Assembly: GCA_003439945.1 (NCBI GenBank)
Contig: QVRM01006824.1
Location: 248,001 to 312,000 of the forward strand
Length of the DNA stretch: 64,000 bases
Origin: Dermanyssus gallinae
Taxonomy: Eukaryota > Arthropoda > Arachnida > Mesostigmata > Dermanyssidae
Direction: 5' to 3'
Shown: in pieces, positions 1 to 11,100 of the stretch
Numbering within the stretch: position 1 is the first letter of the stretch
Layout: the number at the start of each line of letters is the position of its first letter
The notes under the pieces: model-generated
What the model was told of the DNA's origin: nothing
Database searches by the model: none
Seen by the model: the letters and a program-made list of their open reading frames with translations, nothing else
Position numbers and translations under genes: made by a program

Positions 1-1656
1 GCGGTACGTCGACCCGTTCTGCTTCGCCTTGCTGCGATCCTTGTGGCAGTTAAAGACAAACGCTTCGTACAGGCTGACGAGTGACAGATCCCACATCCGG
101 CAGAGAAAGGTCTCGGAGAACTCGAAACTACTCGGAAACTGCTGCAGCAATTGCCAGACGCAGTCGAGAAACAGCAGGTACATCGGAGCGGGCTCGAGCG
201 TCGTGTTGCTGCAGCTAATACCCCGAATATGGCCAAGTCGTTCGGCAAAAGGATGGCCCATAGCCACCCATTCACGACTGATAAGGTTCTCAAAACCGCG
301 CAGCGTGCGACAACGTGGATCGAGAATGACTTGTACCAGTGAGCAGATTACAGCACACATGTCAAAGCCGGTTCGTTCACGCACTAGAACATACCTCCAG
401 CTCTGGCCAGCCATAGCTCGCGCAATTTTGAGCGCTTCCTTGAGGCAGAGCGAGACATTTGTCAGCCAACGAGTGTCCTCAATGCGAGACAGAAAATGCG
501 CGTCGATCTCATCGAGCTCCTGCACGTTCGTTGGTGTGCACATTGCCATCAACCGCGTATAGCTCTGATAAATCTCTCGCACCCCCGGGCAGGAGAGCTC
601 AATGTCGAACTCCTCCAACTCAGTACGTTGGCACTCGAGTAAGCCAAGATATCGCGAGTCTTTTGAGCTAGACAAATCCGGAGAAGACCCGCGTAGAAGA
701 TGTGACGTACCCTTCGTGTAACTCCATGCGAGTACCCGATGGTCTTTGTAGTGTTTCGACTCAACGTCAAGCTTGTGGTCCGTGATGTTCTTGGGTATCG
801 CAAACCGTCGCGGTAGAGACTCGCTAAAGCTGAAAACCTTGTTAACATCCGTTACGCGGAAGACTTTGTTTGCACCGCACCGTCTCAGCTCGGCTTCCCA
901 TTCGGCGGCTGTATCAAAACATGATAGGAATTCATCGGTCATTCTCGAGATCTGCACCTTTCCACCCGAAATGGTCTGCTGCGTAGGCTCCTCGAATCCA
1001 AATAGCCGGTCATGTGAATTCACAAACGGATGGCGACCTAAATAATCCAATGCCTTGACGACATCCTCCGCTGGCGAGAAACGAAACGAAAATGTAAACA
1101 CCCGAAAGTCTTTGCAGATGATCTGAATGGTCTCGACAGGCACCGCTAGTCCTGTTGATGGACCTAACCGCTTTCGTCGGCCGCCGCTCAGCTGTTCAAC
1201 GCCTTCAATGTTCGTCAAGCAGATATCGAACGCTCCCAGCGGCCAAGACTCATCGGTGTCCATTTCGAGGAGCTCGGCGAGATTGTTCATAGGCACGAAG
1301 CTCAGCTTCAGATTGGTGCAGTACAACGCCCCATTGACGCCCGAGTTTAGATCGCCAAACGTGTCAAACTTGAGCACACGAGTGACCGTGTTGAGCACTA
1401 CTTCTTTGGGTGACAATCGCGGCTGGCAGCAGTCTTCTAACCAGTTTCCTGTCGAACCAGCCATATCCTCCTTGGGCTGCGAGGTTGTTGTTGTTGTTGT
1501 TGTCGTCGTCGTTACTGTTGTTGTTGGTGGTGGTGATGTTGTTGTTGTTGTGGTGGTCGCTGTCGCCGTCGCTGGTAGAGGCTCCACTTTCTTTTCCTCA
1601 AAGTTAATGTACGAAATAAACGCTCCGCTGCCTTTGCTAAATCTGACGGAATTCAT
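1..1656 (-). CDS. MTMR10: Myotubularin-related pseudophosphatase (MTMR10/11/12 type), N-terminal 552 codons, truncated by window edge
   Basis: Reading the minus strand from the ATG at 1656-1654, the frame stays open to base 1 (552 codons, no intron). The translation has a PH-GRAM-like N-terminal part (about residues 75-200) and then the myotubularin phosphatase-like domain: RVLAWSYTKGTSHLLRGS-type core, then VLVRERTGFDMCAV near residues 423-436 where active myotubularins carry the C-X5-R catalytic loop. The Cys is absent, as in the catalytically dead MTMR10/11/12 branch. LVQVILDPRCRTLRGFENLI and the C-terminal YLLFLDCVWQLLQQFPSSFE are typical of that branch. Dead myotubularins usually act as adaptors for active phosphoinositide 3-phosphatases on endosomal membranes (family knowledge). 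Residues about 30-57 are almost all Thr, encoded by an ACA/ACG microsatellite. The C-terminus lies to the left of the window. Which of MTMR10, 11 or 12 is the closest relative cannot be decided by eye. Confidence 0.88.
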   Translation of the reverse strand, partial: MNSVRFSKGSGAFISYINFEEKKVEPLPATATATTTTTTTSPPPTTTVTTTTTTTTTTSQPKEDMAGSTGNWLEDCCQPRLSPKEVVLNTVTRVLKFDTFGDLNSGVNGALYCTNLKLSFVPMNNLAELLEMDTDESWPLGAFDICLTNIEGVEQLSGGRRKRLGPSTGLAVPVETIQIICKDFRVFTFSFRFSPAEDVVKALDYLGRHPFVNSHDRLFGFEEPTQQTISGGKVQISRMTDEFLSCFDTAAEWEAELRRCGANKVFRVTDVNKVFSFSESLPRRFAIPKNITDHKLDVESKHYKDHRVLAWSYTKGTSHLLRGSSPDLSSSKDSRYLGLLECQRTELEEFDIELSCPGVREIYQSYTRLMAMCTPTNVQELDEIDAHFLSRIEDTRWLTNVSLCLKEALKIARAMAGQSWRYVLVRERTGFDMCAVICSLVQVILDPRCRTLRGFENLISREWVAMGHPFAERLGHIRGISCSNTTLEPAPMYLLFLDCVWQLLQQFPSSFEFSETFLCRMWDLSLVSLYEAFVFNCHKDRSKAKQNGSTYR

Positions 1657-2600
1657 CGTGTTGTCTCTGTCCTCCCACCGCTTTGGGTGGGTGCACTGCT
1701 GCACACACACACACACAGCCACAAACAACACCCTCCTCACTTACTCAATCAAGCTCTCGCATACACCTACCGATCCATCCAGCCAAGCACCACCTATCGA
1801 CCAAATATTACTACTACTACTACTACTACTACTTCTACACTTGCAGTACGTGAAAGAGGACGGCGAGACCGATTCAACGAGGGGATTACGGCAGCAGCAG
1901 CAGCAGCAGCAGCAGGCACAGGGCCACAACGTCATTTCACTGTCGAGAGGACGACGACGACGACGACAACTATGACCATCGCAACCGCAATAACAACAAC
2001 AATCACGACTACGAATACGACGACACCGACAACAACGAATAGTCATCCCCCGACTACGTCCCGCGCCCAAACGCTTGCCTGTCCGCCTGTCTGTCTGTCT
2101 ATCTGTCTGTACGCATAGATCCGAACGTATACAGATCGTTAGTCACCTGCCTGCCTCTACTGCCTGGAATGTTACTGGTGCACTTCGAACTCTCTCAAAT
2201 CGCTCGACCGATTCTTCCCTTTTTCACCAACCGAATCGAATGCATCGATCGATCGATCGATCGAGCGTTCGACCGACAGACCGACAACGACGAACAGACA
2301 AACCCCACTGACTTCTATTTGTCTAATCACTTAGTACGCGCCACACACCGTGACCACCGTGTTTACGGACTGCTCTACTAACGGCGGTAGATATCGCCCC
2401 TATATCGGGCCCTCTTCTTGTGCTCCCTCTTCGCCTTTTGCTGCTGCTGCTGCTTTCACGGCCAATATGGTGTAAGAATCATCGAGTGGTTTCGATGTGC
2501 AGACAGGCAATTGACCACATAAACAACAACAACAACAACGAAAACAATAACAATATTCGAATTCTCAAAATACAATCATACATACAACAAATACCCGAAT
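1657..2600. promoter_or_regulatory. Repeat-rich 5' flank of the MTMR gene
   Basis: No credible coding sequence. The stretch is a succession of short simple repeats: (AC)n at 1702-1717, (TAC)n at about 1807-1834, (GCA)n at about 1891-1916, (ACG)n at about 1951-1968, CTGT-type repeats at about 2085-2112, (CGAT)n at about 2242-2264, (TGC)n at about 2440-2454 and (AAC)n at about 2522-2540. It lies directly upstream of the minus-strand MTMR start codon, so it should contain that gene's 5'UTR and promoter. I cannot place a transcription start. Confidence 0.4.
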
Positions 2601-4775
2601 CCAAATCGTTTTTAATAAATAAGATGCCATGCGATAGAACGATAGAACACTATTTATATGAGATTGAAAAACAAAAACACCAACGTTTGTTTACCTATAC
2701 GATACTGACTGAAATGAAAGCTTGCTAAGCTGTCAGTGGCAGTTATATGTGTGTAGTCGTGTGGGTATGTGTGTCTGTGTCTTTGCGTGTGTGTGTATAT
2801 GCGTAAACCTTGACAGTAGTGGTGACAGTGGCGGCGGTTCACGTTAAGGAAAACATTAAGCCAGACTAACACGCACAAGAACGCTTGCCTTTGTAGGCGA
2901 CACGAAACTCCACCAACCTTCGGCGATGGATGATAGCACTAAAGTACACCACGACGACAACAGTTACGAACTTTCTCACGAATCGACGAGACCAGTCGAA
3001 TCGAACAAAGTCTTCGCAAGGAAACGAGTTCAAGTTCTGCGTAGTGTATGTAGACTCGCCTAGGTAGTTACAGCATGCGTACATTGTTTGTACACAAAGT
3101 AGCAGACGATGTCTACTGATTTTGTATTGGGCGCCGCCGCTGCCGACTGTGATGGATGGATAGATGGATGAATGAGGCTTGCAGCTCACGGATATTGATG
3201 AGATCAGGTACTAATGCTGCTGTGATCTGCTTTTCTGTGTGACACGCTGTCTTCCTCTGTGTCGGCCGTCATACGAATTGTGGTAATTGATTGGCCGATG
3301 AGTTCGTTAGTTGGTGGTGGTGGTAGTGGTGGTGGTGGTATAGATGATGCAGTTGTAGTGCCGCTGCTTGAACTGTATGTGCGTTAGCGTTGTTGGCATC
3401 GTCGCCCGCATCATCATCATCATTGTTTTGATTGTTGTTAGGTGATATTTCTGCGTTGCGCTAATTCAGTAGTGGACAACGTATATATAACACTGACAGA
3501 AATTGGAACCAGAATGGGACGCGCGAGAGTTGAAAACTGATGAAGGATGTGACTACAAACGACACCAAGCACATATATATATATATATATATATTCGAAC
3601 TCAGACGTTCGGAGGTGTGCCGCTTCTGATAATGATGTTGCTGTTGCTGCTGCTCTCGTCTTTTGTGCTATACGCAACGCTTCTCCTATTGGCTGTTGGA
3701 ACTGTTTGAGCTTGGCAAATGCGTGTAGCCGCTACACGGCTAAGCTGCATTTCACATATATGCTATTACCCGTAAGTGTGTCTCTTCAGTAATAAGCCGG
3801 GAAACGTTTACCTAACCAGCTAACCTGTCTGGTGATGATTCAGGCTGTATCCGTTTTGCATATAAAATGCTACTGCTTCCGGGACTGTATTTTACAGGCA
3901 AATCGAGTCTTATACAGACATCATATGTGTTCTGACAAAATTTGAATCTTCAATCAAAAAAAGTATTAAAGTAGAGCTTATCTGTTTGTTGAGGAGGTGA
4001 ACGCGGGTGAGCGGTAAAGTGCTCCCGAATATTACTGAAAACGTACGTGTGATATGTGATGTGCGTGTTTTCTCTGTGTATGTGCGTGATAAAACGTGAT
4101 AAAGAATGAATTGGTGGACGTGGTAGCTCTGCCGTTACAGTTATGCAATCCATTGGAACAGGGCTAACAAGCGAGTTCAAGTCAGCCCTGTCCTACTTGC
4201 GCCGACTTTCTCTGTGTCGTGTATTTTGTCAACAGACGGTTTCTTCTGCATCATTTCCTGTCATCCTTCCCTAAATAGAAGTCCAGCCTTTATGCGATTA
4301 CTTTGATCCTCTTTGTCGATCTTTACTTGAGGCAAGGCCAAGAAGGGAAGACGATCACACAGTTCGGCCGTTTAGCTCTTTATGGCTGTCCTCTACAATT
4401 TTAATTCGCCGAAGCGAACAATGCGAATTAATACATATATTTTCTGTATATATATATATATGGGATTGTTCGTGACATGGCTGCTGTCTTGAACTGCGTA
4501 CATACCATTTCATGTCCTTTTTTGCTAGGCGTAGTATTCCACACCATCTTATATCTAGTAATATAGATTTTGCTGAACAGACTGGAGTATTAACCGTTAA
4601 ACGCATCGTTTGGATATGAGAGCCGTATGTATGCGATAGGCAATCATTTATGGTGGTCCAGCCTCCATGAAAATGATGGACAAGGTCGAAAAGGTGCAAG
4701 ATAGTTACATTCATATTTAACGATGCCCGCGTCTGTTTAAATAAATGTTGCTTGTAAAAAATAAATATTTAATTA

Positions 4776-4778
<3 letters not shown>
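2601..4778. other. Non-coding spacer between divergent MTMR and KANSL3
   Basis: Only short random open frames are present. Visible structure is limited to a GT-rich run (about 2755-2800), a (TGG)n-like run (about 3312-3341) and a short (AT)n tract (about 3571-3593). Because the two flanking genes are divergent, promoter elements of KANSL3 should lie here, but I see no recognisable motif. Confidence 0.4.

Positions 4779-4844
<66 letters not shown>
4779..4844. repeat. (TA)33 microsatellite next to the KANSL3 start
   Basis: An uninterrupted TA dinucleotide run of 66 bases ends 49 bases before the KANSL3 ATG. A candidate splice acceptor (TTTCAG ending at 4871) lies between the two, so the repeat may sit at the 3' end of a 5'UTR intron or in the promoter itself. 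Confidence 0.95.
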
Positions 4845-4847
<3 letters not shown>

Positions 4848-4893
4848 GGTGTACTTTTGGCGTGGTTTCAGAATCTAGACGGAATTGGCTAAT

Positions 4894-6921
4894 ATGCCGT
4901 CGAAAGGTTTGTCAAGCACGGCGTGTGCGAGCGTGCTGTCATTTCTTCCCGGCGAGGAGTCGGCCGCGATGGCGCAGGAAATCGATGCGGTTACCATGGA
5001 CCACACATACGCTCGATCGTGGAACTCACATCCCGTCTCGGCGCACGCCCGTCCCGCTACTCTTCTCTTCATCAACAGCAAGGATCATCAGACGAGTGCT
5101 CTGGAAAGATCAAGCCGAGCCGGCAAGGACATCGAGGTGGATGTTGACGTGGCTGGAGATAAGTCCGGCCCCACACTGGGCGCTGCCACCGAACAGGCGA
5201 AATGCAAGGCTCTCATAGATGAAGTTGAAAGACATGTGCGCACTCAGCAGAAGTGCATCCCGGACGAGATCTGGGATGAAGAGCGCATTTCGCGCCATGG
5301 GTGGACCCGTGCTCAGAATTCGTTGTTTGATCGCATGTACAAAATTCTCGACATGGAGCGGATTGCCAGGCTGGCGTATGGCGGTAGCGCTAACGAGTTT
5401 GTGTCCCGTCGAATCTCATTAGATAAGGCAGCTCGACGGGTACGTCAGCTGTACGCTGACGTCCATTGGGATCAGGTACTTGTGCAGTGGCTTCACGCGA
5501 CAATCATCGAAAATCTTTCCGTCAGCTACTGCAGCAGTTACGTGGAAATCCTACAGACGTTAAACGCAAAAATCCCTTCATTGGTACAGCGTCTATTCTC
5601 TCGCTGTCCCGGTGGTTTTTACAAACCCTCGGCTGCTACCGACTCGCTTATGCAGCTGTTGAAAAGGCCATGGGACCCCGCCGCATCATTGTTAAGCGTC
5701 AATCGACCGAAAAAGCTCCCCGGTCCTCCCATATTTATCATGGTACCCAGTGGGCTTACACAGAACCCGCACTTCGCTCGCGTTAAGTTCTGGTACAACC
5801 ACCTGGCCCATTTAGGTAAGTTGATAACTATCCCTATTCCTATCGTAAACGAACCCTCGGTAACTGTAGCGAAACAGCTTGAGGTGACTGTGAACGCAGT
5901 GAAGAGCAAAATTGGAGAAGTAAAAGTCACTTTTCCTCAAAGACCTATCATTCTCGTTGGGTGGAACAGCGGTGCTCTCGTAGCCCTTCAAACCTCATTG
6001 ATAGAGTCCGTTTCTGCTGTCGTATGCATGGGCTTTCCAATGACAGGCCTTCAGGGGCCTAAGCAGTTAGATGATCCAATTCTGGATTCGCGAACACCAA
6101 TCCTTTTCTGTGTTGGCCAGTGCGATCGATCATGTAGTTTAGATGACCTCGAGGACTTTCGTGGATACATGAAGTGCGAGACAGGCGTCGTTGTTGTAGG
6201 CGGTGGTGACGCCAATCTTCACATGAGCACTAAACACAAGAGGCTTCTCGGCATGACACAGGCTATGGTCGATCGCTGTATAGTTGAAGAAATTTTCAAT
6301 TTCCTTAACCACGCTCTAAGTAGCATTACCAGTCCGCCGCCATCCGGTTCTCCAGTTCTGCCTACGCCGGAAAAGAAGACCACAGGAGCAACTGAACCGC
6401 TACTTACTTCGCTGACTATAAGGCCAGATAACGTTCCTGGTAGTGGCGTTCCGCCGCGAAAGTATCGCAAGAGAGAACGTAGCCAGGACGACGAAACGTC
6501 TACGACTGCATGTTCAAACGCGAAGAGAGGTCGGCCACGCAGTTCACGACACTCGAGTGGCCAATGCCGGACGGTTGCTGGAAGTTCGAAAACGAGTCCC
6601 GTACTTGAGCCCTCGCAGACAGTCACTCATGCGGCAGCAACAACCGCAACCAGCGTGCTGACCAAGGATTTGCCCAAGGCGAGTGTTCGGCCCTTCACCA
6701 CTCACGTTCGAAAGAATGATCATCCGCAACAGCAACCCCACCAGATTCTAGGAGGCGCTTCTGTCAATTCTCCTCCAAGAAACCAGATCTCGATTGGGAA
6801 GATAGGCAGCCTAAGCGGTCTGGGCTCCCAGCAAGGTTCATTGATGGTATCTCCGGTTAACGACGAGCATCGAATGGTCAATCCGCAGGACGTGCTTGGT
6901 ATGGCTCGTGTTAATAAATAA
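4894..6921 (+). CDS. KANSL3: KAT8 regulatory NSL complex subunit 3 (KANSL3/NSL3/Rcd1)
   Basis: A single 675-residue open frame. I chose the ATG at 4894; the frame opens slightly earlier with a TTG that is not a usual eukaryotic start. The central part (about residues 255-470) is the alpha/beta-hydrolase-like fold of KANSL3: GPPIFIMVPSG, RPIILVGWNSGALVAL (elbow at about 356-361), AVVCMGFPM, TPILFCVGQ, VVVVGGGDANL and MTQAMVDRCI all match the family. The elbow reads G-W-N-S-G, not G-x-S-x-G, so hydrolase activity is not expected. The C-terminal 190 residues are low complexity with basic RKR-type clusters. In animals the NSL complex couples the histone acetyltransferase MOF/KAT8 to promoters of housekeeping genes. 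Length is shorter than the roughly 900-residue human protein. The absence of any intron over 2 kb contrasts with AGGF1 and DPAGT1. Confidence 0.92.
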   Translation: MPSKGLSSTACASVLSFLPGEESAAMAQEIDAVTMDHTYARSWNSHPVSAHARPATLLFINSKDHQTSALERSSRAGKDIEVDVDVAGDKSGPTLGAATEQAKCKALIDEVERHVRTQQKCIPDEIWDEERISRHGWTRAQNSLFDRMYKILDMERIARLAYGGSANEFVSRRISLDKAARRVRQLYADVHWDQVLVQWLHATIIENLSVSYCSSYVEILQTLNAKIPSLVQRLFSRCPGGFYKPSAATDSLMQLLKRPWDPAASLLSVNRPKKLPGPPIFIMVPSGLTQNPHFARVKFWYNHLAHLGKLITIPIPIVNEPSVTVAKQLEVTVNAVKSKIGEVKVTFPQRPIILVGWNSGALVALQTSLIESVSAVVCMGFPMTGLQGPKQLDDPILDSRTPILFCVGQCDRSCSLDDLEDFRGYMKCETGVVVVGGGDANLHMSTKHKRLLGMTQAMVDRCIVEEIFNFLNHALSSITSPPPSGSPVLPTPEKKTTGATEPLLTSLTIRPDNVPGSGVPPRKYRKRERSQDDETSTTACSNAKRGRPRSSRHSSGQCRTVAGSSKTSPVLEPSQTVTHAAATTATSVLTKDLPKASVRPFTTHVRKNDHPQQQPHQILGGASVNSPPRNQISIGKIGSLSGLGSQQGSLMVSPVNDEHRMVNPQDVLGMARVNK

Positions 6922-7322
6922 GGAGAACAAAGAAACGACGCTGCATACTTAGGCCCATGATCTGGCAGGAGGCGTTTACAGACAGATAGCGTGTTCTGTG
7001 CTGAGCTGTGTAAAAATGGAGGATACCTTGGTCGTATCGCCGGTTGACGATTGTTCAGACGATGACGTCGTGGGTCCAAGACTGGTTGACTACTTGACGA
7101 AAAAACGGATGTTATTTAAAAAACGATCATTTGTTAAGCTATTGGGTCGGTTGCAGAGATTTACGCCACGATCTGATTGCTCACTAACGCGGTAGATGGT
7201 GCACCGAAAAGTACTTTATCGTTGACTTTGTCACGAATGGCCGCTATGTTATCAAATGCATGTCCTTCTTGACCACCAACCAATTGTAATAAGCTGTGCA
7301 TATAAGAGCAATGTAAATAAAT
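6922..7322 (+). terminator. KANSL3 3'UTR with AATAAA signal
   Basis: After the TAA at 6919-6921 the sequence is non-coding, and an AATAAA hexamer occurs at about 7317-7322. This is the first well-placed polyadenylation signal downstream of the gene. Confidence 0.55.
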
Positions 7323-7777
7323 GTTAACATGTCTATCATTGTGAACTTGTATAGTGTATTATAACACTCGCGTTGATTCAATCATTATTACTATGAGCGG
7401 TTGTGTTAACTCATTTATTTTTAGGTAAACCCATCCTTACATTGAAGGCTATTAGTTGTGATTTGTTAAAGGCTAGTTGCACCACATTTGGTACACTAAA
7501 TCGCGCGATATAGGGTTTCTTTGTGGCATCTCGCATGGCTGTACCTCGCTAATCACTTTTTGTTTATCTAAGACGCAAGCTATAAACTAGAAGTGTACAT
7601 TGGTTCGAACAGCAAACGAGCGACGGTTGCCCGTCCTTGAGTAGTCGAATACTCTTTTTGACACTGCGGCCATTGCCTCGTATTATATATTATACTACAC
7701 AAGATCTGCATCAGCAACTTTCTACCTTGAACTATCATTCTCTAGAATTAATCAAAAAACAATATAAGCTTGTTTCA

Positions 7778-7990
7778 ATGAACCGAGGGCCGGACATGTT
7801 AAGATATCTAGGGTGTTCCGAACGGTTCTTGTGGCAACATAGCCGCTGACTCTCAGCAGTGTATGGTTTATCACCTATTCTTAACGAACATCGCTCAAAG
7901 AAAATTCGATCAACGCAGGTCGGACCGATGATGCCCCGGTAGATGAAAATTGTGACTAGCGCATTAGCCTTTTCTATCACGTCGCCACAA
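7778..7990 (-). repeat. tRNA-derived SINE, near full-length copy (family member 1)
   Basis: On the minus strand this segment aligns by eye over about 200 bases with 47136-47350 (+). Shared blocks include GAGTCAGCGGC, TTGCCACAA, ACCCTAGATATCTTAACATG and GCCCTCGGT. The head carries a degenerate RNA polymerase III B box (GGTCCGACCTG here, GGTTCGATCCC in the other copy). A third, partial copy lies at about 22160-22240. Confidence 0.65.
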
Positions 7991-8639
7991 CTATTTTTCT
8001 CTGTCTAGATAGTTTAGGTACATACCTGATGCTCCAGGATAAGGACACATTCAAATGCCAACAATATGGTAATTTCCTGAGTAAACATTAAATAGTTACT
8101 GTCAATAATTAAGGTTTTTATTTAGATAACATATATATTGTAGTCACCGTAGTTTTCTATAACTTATTCTGTTCTTACCTTTTTAAGTGACGGTGTACCG
8201 CAAAGGTTTTTTTTTGACGAGAATACAGCTCTAAGAAATGTGCATAAGTGTGCATAATAAAGATAGTTATTTTACAAAAAGACAAGTGTGTTCGAATGGA
8301 CAAACAACAAGTCAACTAGTGTACACCGTCGACGTAGTGCATAAAGCAAGGAGCATTTATAATAGTCATGTAGGAAAAATAACTATGCACTGCTATAGCA
8401 ATTGTGAATACTGCTCGTAGTTAATATAGTGCTTATTTATATATATTTAGTCGTTAAATATCTAATACAGTTACGCAGAAAATATGAACCTACCACTATA
8501 TGTGTGCCAAAATAACAATATTTGGCATTGCTAAACCCAATTTAACTGACCATTCATATACCCATATAAAGTATTTTTTAGAAAATCTAAATTTAGTATA
8601 CATACCAAGCATTCGTATATATATAGACAGGAAGAACGA
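7991..8639. other. AT-rich non-coding stretch
   Basis: No credible gene or repeat recognised between the SINE and the LINE fragment. Confidence 0.4.
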
Positions 8640-9340
8640 TCCACTTGCACCTACGATTACTCCCCAAGAGACAGAGCTCAGGGCCCGATCATGAGCACTG
8701 GATTTAGTCACTCCCTTTCTTGGTGTAAATTCTTTGTAATCTGTGCACAGTACAACAAACTGCACGAGCGAACTGCACAACCCAGAGGTCATCTGTATGC
8801 AGCCTTTATTAATTGTGTCAAGGCCTTTGATAAAATCCCTCGTCACCTACGGGTTAAATCATTCCAATGACCAGGAGTGGCTGGTTCACTCGTGAGTGTA
8901 ATAACAAGTTTCTTTGATGAGGACAAGGTTTTTACTATATAGGAGGCGAGTGCTTTGTTTGTTGATGCGAGCAAGGAGCTCCTTTGTGTTTCTCATATCA
9001 CGCTGTCTACCAGCTACTGAAACAATCCAACTAAGGCTGAAGATGTACAGCACCTTATGACGTGAACACGTACAGTACCTTATGAATGTTTTATTGCGGT
9101 GTGGGAAGCTAAAGTCGAAGAGGCCAGGCGGAACGTCGGGGGTTCAGACGTATTAGATGCCCTGCACTTTTGGTCTGGTCCTGCATGTGACAGTCGCCAC
9201 GTATACCCTAGGTGCACGGTTACCACTCACTCGTTTTTACGAGTACGAGTTGTCTTCTTCTTCTCTTCGGTGTCGCCTACAGAGGTGTGCCAAATACTAT
9301 GCAATGGAATAGGCAGCACTGGAGCATAGAGCCGGTTGTA
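8640..9340 (+). mobile_element. Decayed non-LTR retrotransposon (LINE) reverse transcriptase fragment
   Basis: Translated pieces in shifting frames include LYAAFINCVKAFDKIPRHL (about 8789-8850), the reverse transcriptase palm block normally written F-x-D-x-x-x-A-F-D, followed by VSVITSFFDEDKV. The same family occurs at 60.4-61.8 kb: the block SHSLSW and the GSLVSVI/GSLLSVI block are shared. Stop codons and frameshifts are frequent, so it is a dead copy. Confidence 0.65.
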
Positions 9341-9404
9341 GATAAAGGACTATGACGACAACCTTTTGAAATGTACATTATACTCAATTTAGTGAAATAA
9401 ACAG

Positions 9405-9407
<3 letters not shown>

Positions 9408-9449
<42 letters not shown>
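9408..9449. repeat. (AT)n microsatellite
   Basis: About 42 bases of pure AT dinucleotides. A second tract of about 39 bases lies 170 bases downstream (9619-9657). Confidence 0.95.
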
Positions 9450-9453
<4 letters not shown>

Positions 9454-9612
9454 ACGCGCCGCTGACTACGTATTCAGTAGTGATTAAGCAACTTCAAGAT
9501 TTTCTCCACGACAACTGTTCTCGCAATTCTAGCCGGGGTTAATAACACAGGTAAATGCATGGGGTCACTCGCAGGAAGTGCACAAGCTGTTGAGGTAAGC
9601 TAAATAAGTTTT

Positions 9613-9657
<45 letters not shown>

Positions 9658-9661
<4 letters not shown>

Positions 9662-11100
9662 TCATTTGGCGCCTCACATTTAAAGCAGACGAACGGAGAG
9701 TGTGCGCGCTGCACTCGTTGTAGCACGATCGTCGTCCAACGCTGTTGTTGTTTATGATTAGTCGTGGTGGCACTGTGAGCGCAATAATAGGGATTTGTCG
9801 GTGATCAAATGTTGTTTCGTCGTAGAAGAACGACAGAAGTTTTTTTATAGTTCCTGTGAGTTGTTGTATCGGAGTGCATGAGTGTACGGTACTTGTTGCT
9901 GTTGGTGCTGTCACTTTTCTTTCATCCCTTCGTCTTCACTATTAACTAGTGGTTTGTTTTTGGGTCGACACATCTATCTCACCGCTGAAAGCAGCCAGTC
10001 CGATTGCTTGTCGTCGCATTACAAGCCCCAGCCGGCGGTGCTTGGGCCTTTGTAGAGTTTCCATATCGACGCATTGCTTCCTTGACGACCAACTCACAAA
10101 GGTAGACAGCTTATTAGTGTCAATGTTTTCTGCTTACATTTGCGCTGCCATCGTTAGGTTAGTGTGTCTAACAACGATATTGTTAATTACGATATAAAGT
10201 ATTATCTATATGTTATTGATGTATTATAAATAATGATATAAACAGCTGTTGTAAATATAACTACACGCCGAGATTCCTGTCTGTATAGGTCTGCTATGAC
10301 AATTTGTTATAATCCGTTCTTGACGGCATTGCTTAAGCTGGTTAACGCCTAATGACTAGAATCAAGTATAGTCAGATTTTCAGTATGATTTAATTTTTAC
10401 GAGATTTGTTTCGATCGGATCGAGACACCGTGGTTATGGGCGAAGAGGACGTCTAGAAAGCCGTACATGCATCTCGAATCATAATGTTTCTTAATAATGT
10501 TGCTTGAGTCCATCTCTAGTTGAAACTGTTAGTCTTAATTCGCGGCATATGTGACTGCTTTTGTTTCTGCACGACTCTGCACGACAATGAGTCGTGCAGA
10601 TTAAGCCGTGATGTATCTGATTTATGAACGCTGTCTTCCAAATTGTAGGATATCAATGTAATATTGAGATAGACGTAATTAAGATCGTTCTGAGACAAAA
10701 AGATAATTTGTCAGGCGAAGGCAGAAACCTAACCGGTCCGTGAGAACCTCGGCGTATACGTATGCCCCCACGGGGACAAATAATCATTATTTATAACTTC
10801 TGCACCCTCAACAGAGCCCTACAGAGTACAAACAATTTTGTTTACTTTACTTTGTATAGTGTTAGTTGTTGCCTAATTTCTATTGTTCCGAAACGATTGG
10901 ACACGATATTTATTCAGGAAATACATTTGTATTCTTGCGTGGCTTTGTGATCCCCATTTAGATAAGAAGTGGTGTAGATAAATAATAATAACACTAATAG
11001 GCGTTCAACTCTTCGTGATTAGTTGTTATAAGAGAGATGGAATATGCTTTAATACTCATAATGGCGGTGGTGCGTATAATGCTGGCAGTATTTGAGCAGG
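9658..11100. other. 5' flank of AGGF1
   Basis: No coding frame recognised. Promoter and 5'UTR of AGGF1 should lie here. A 10-bp perfect hairpin (TCTGCACGAC and its complement, 5-base loop) is visible at about 10575-10600. Confidence 0.4.

Noticed and set aside
29..562. 177-codon plus-strand open frame
   Set aside because: It is the complement of the MTMR coding sequence, which has clear homology in the minus-strand frame.
1127..1975. 282-codon plus-strand frame with poly-Val and poly-Leu runs
   Set aside because: The runs come from microsatellites read on the wrong strand; most of it overlaps the MTMR N-terminus and its 5' flank.
10575..10600. Hairpin as a transcription terminator
   Set aside because: A 10-bp stem with no T run in a eukaryotic context; no role can be assigned.
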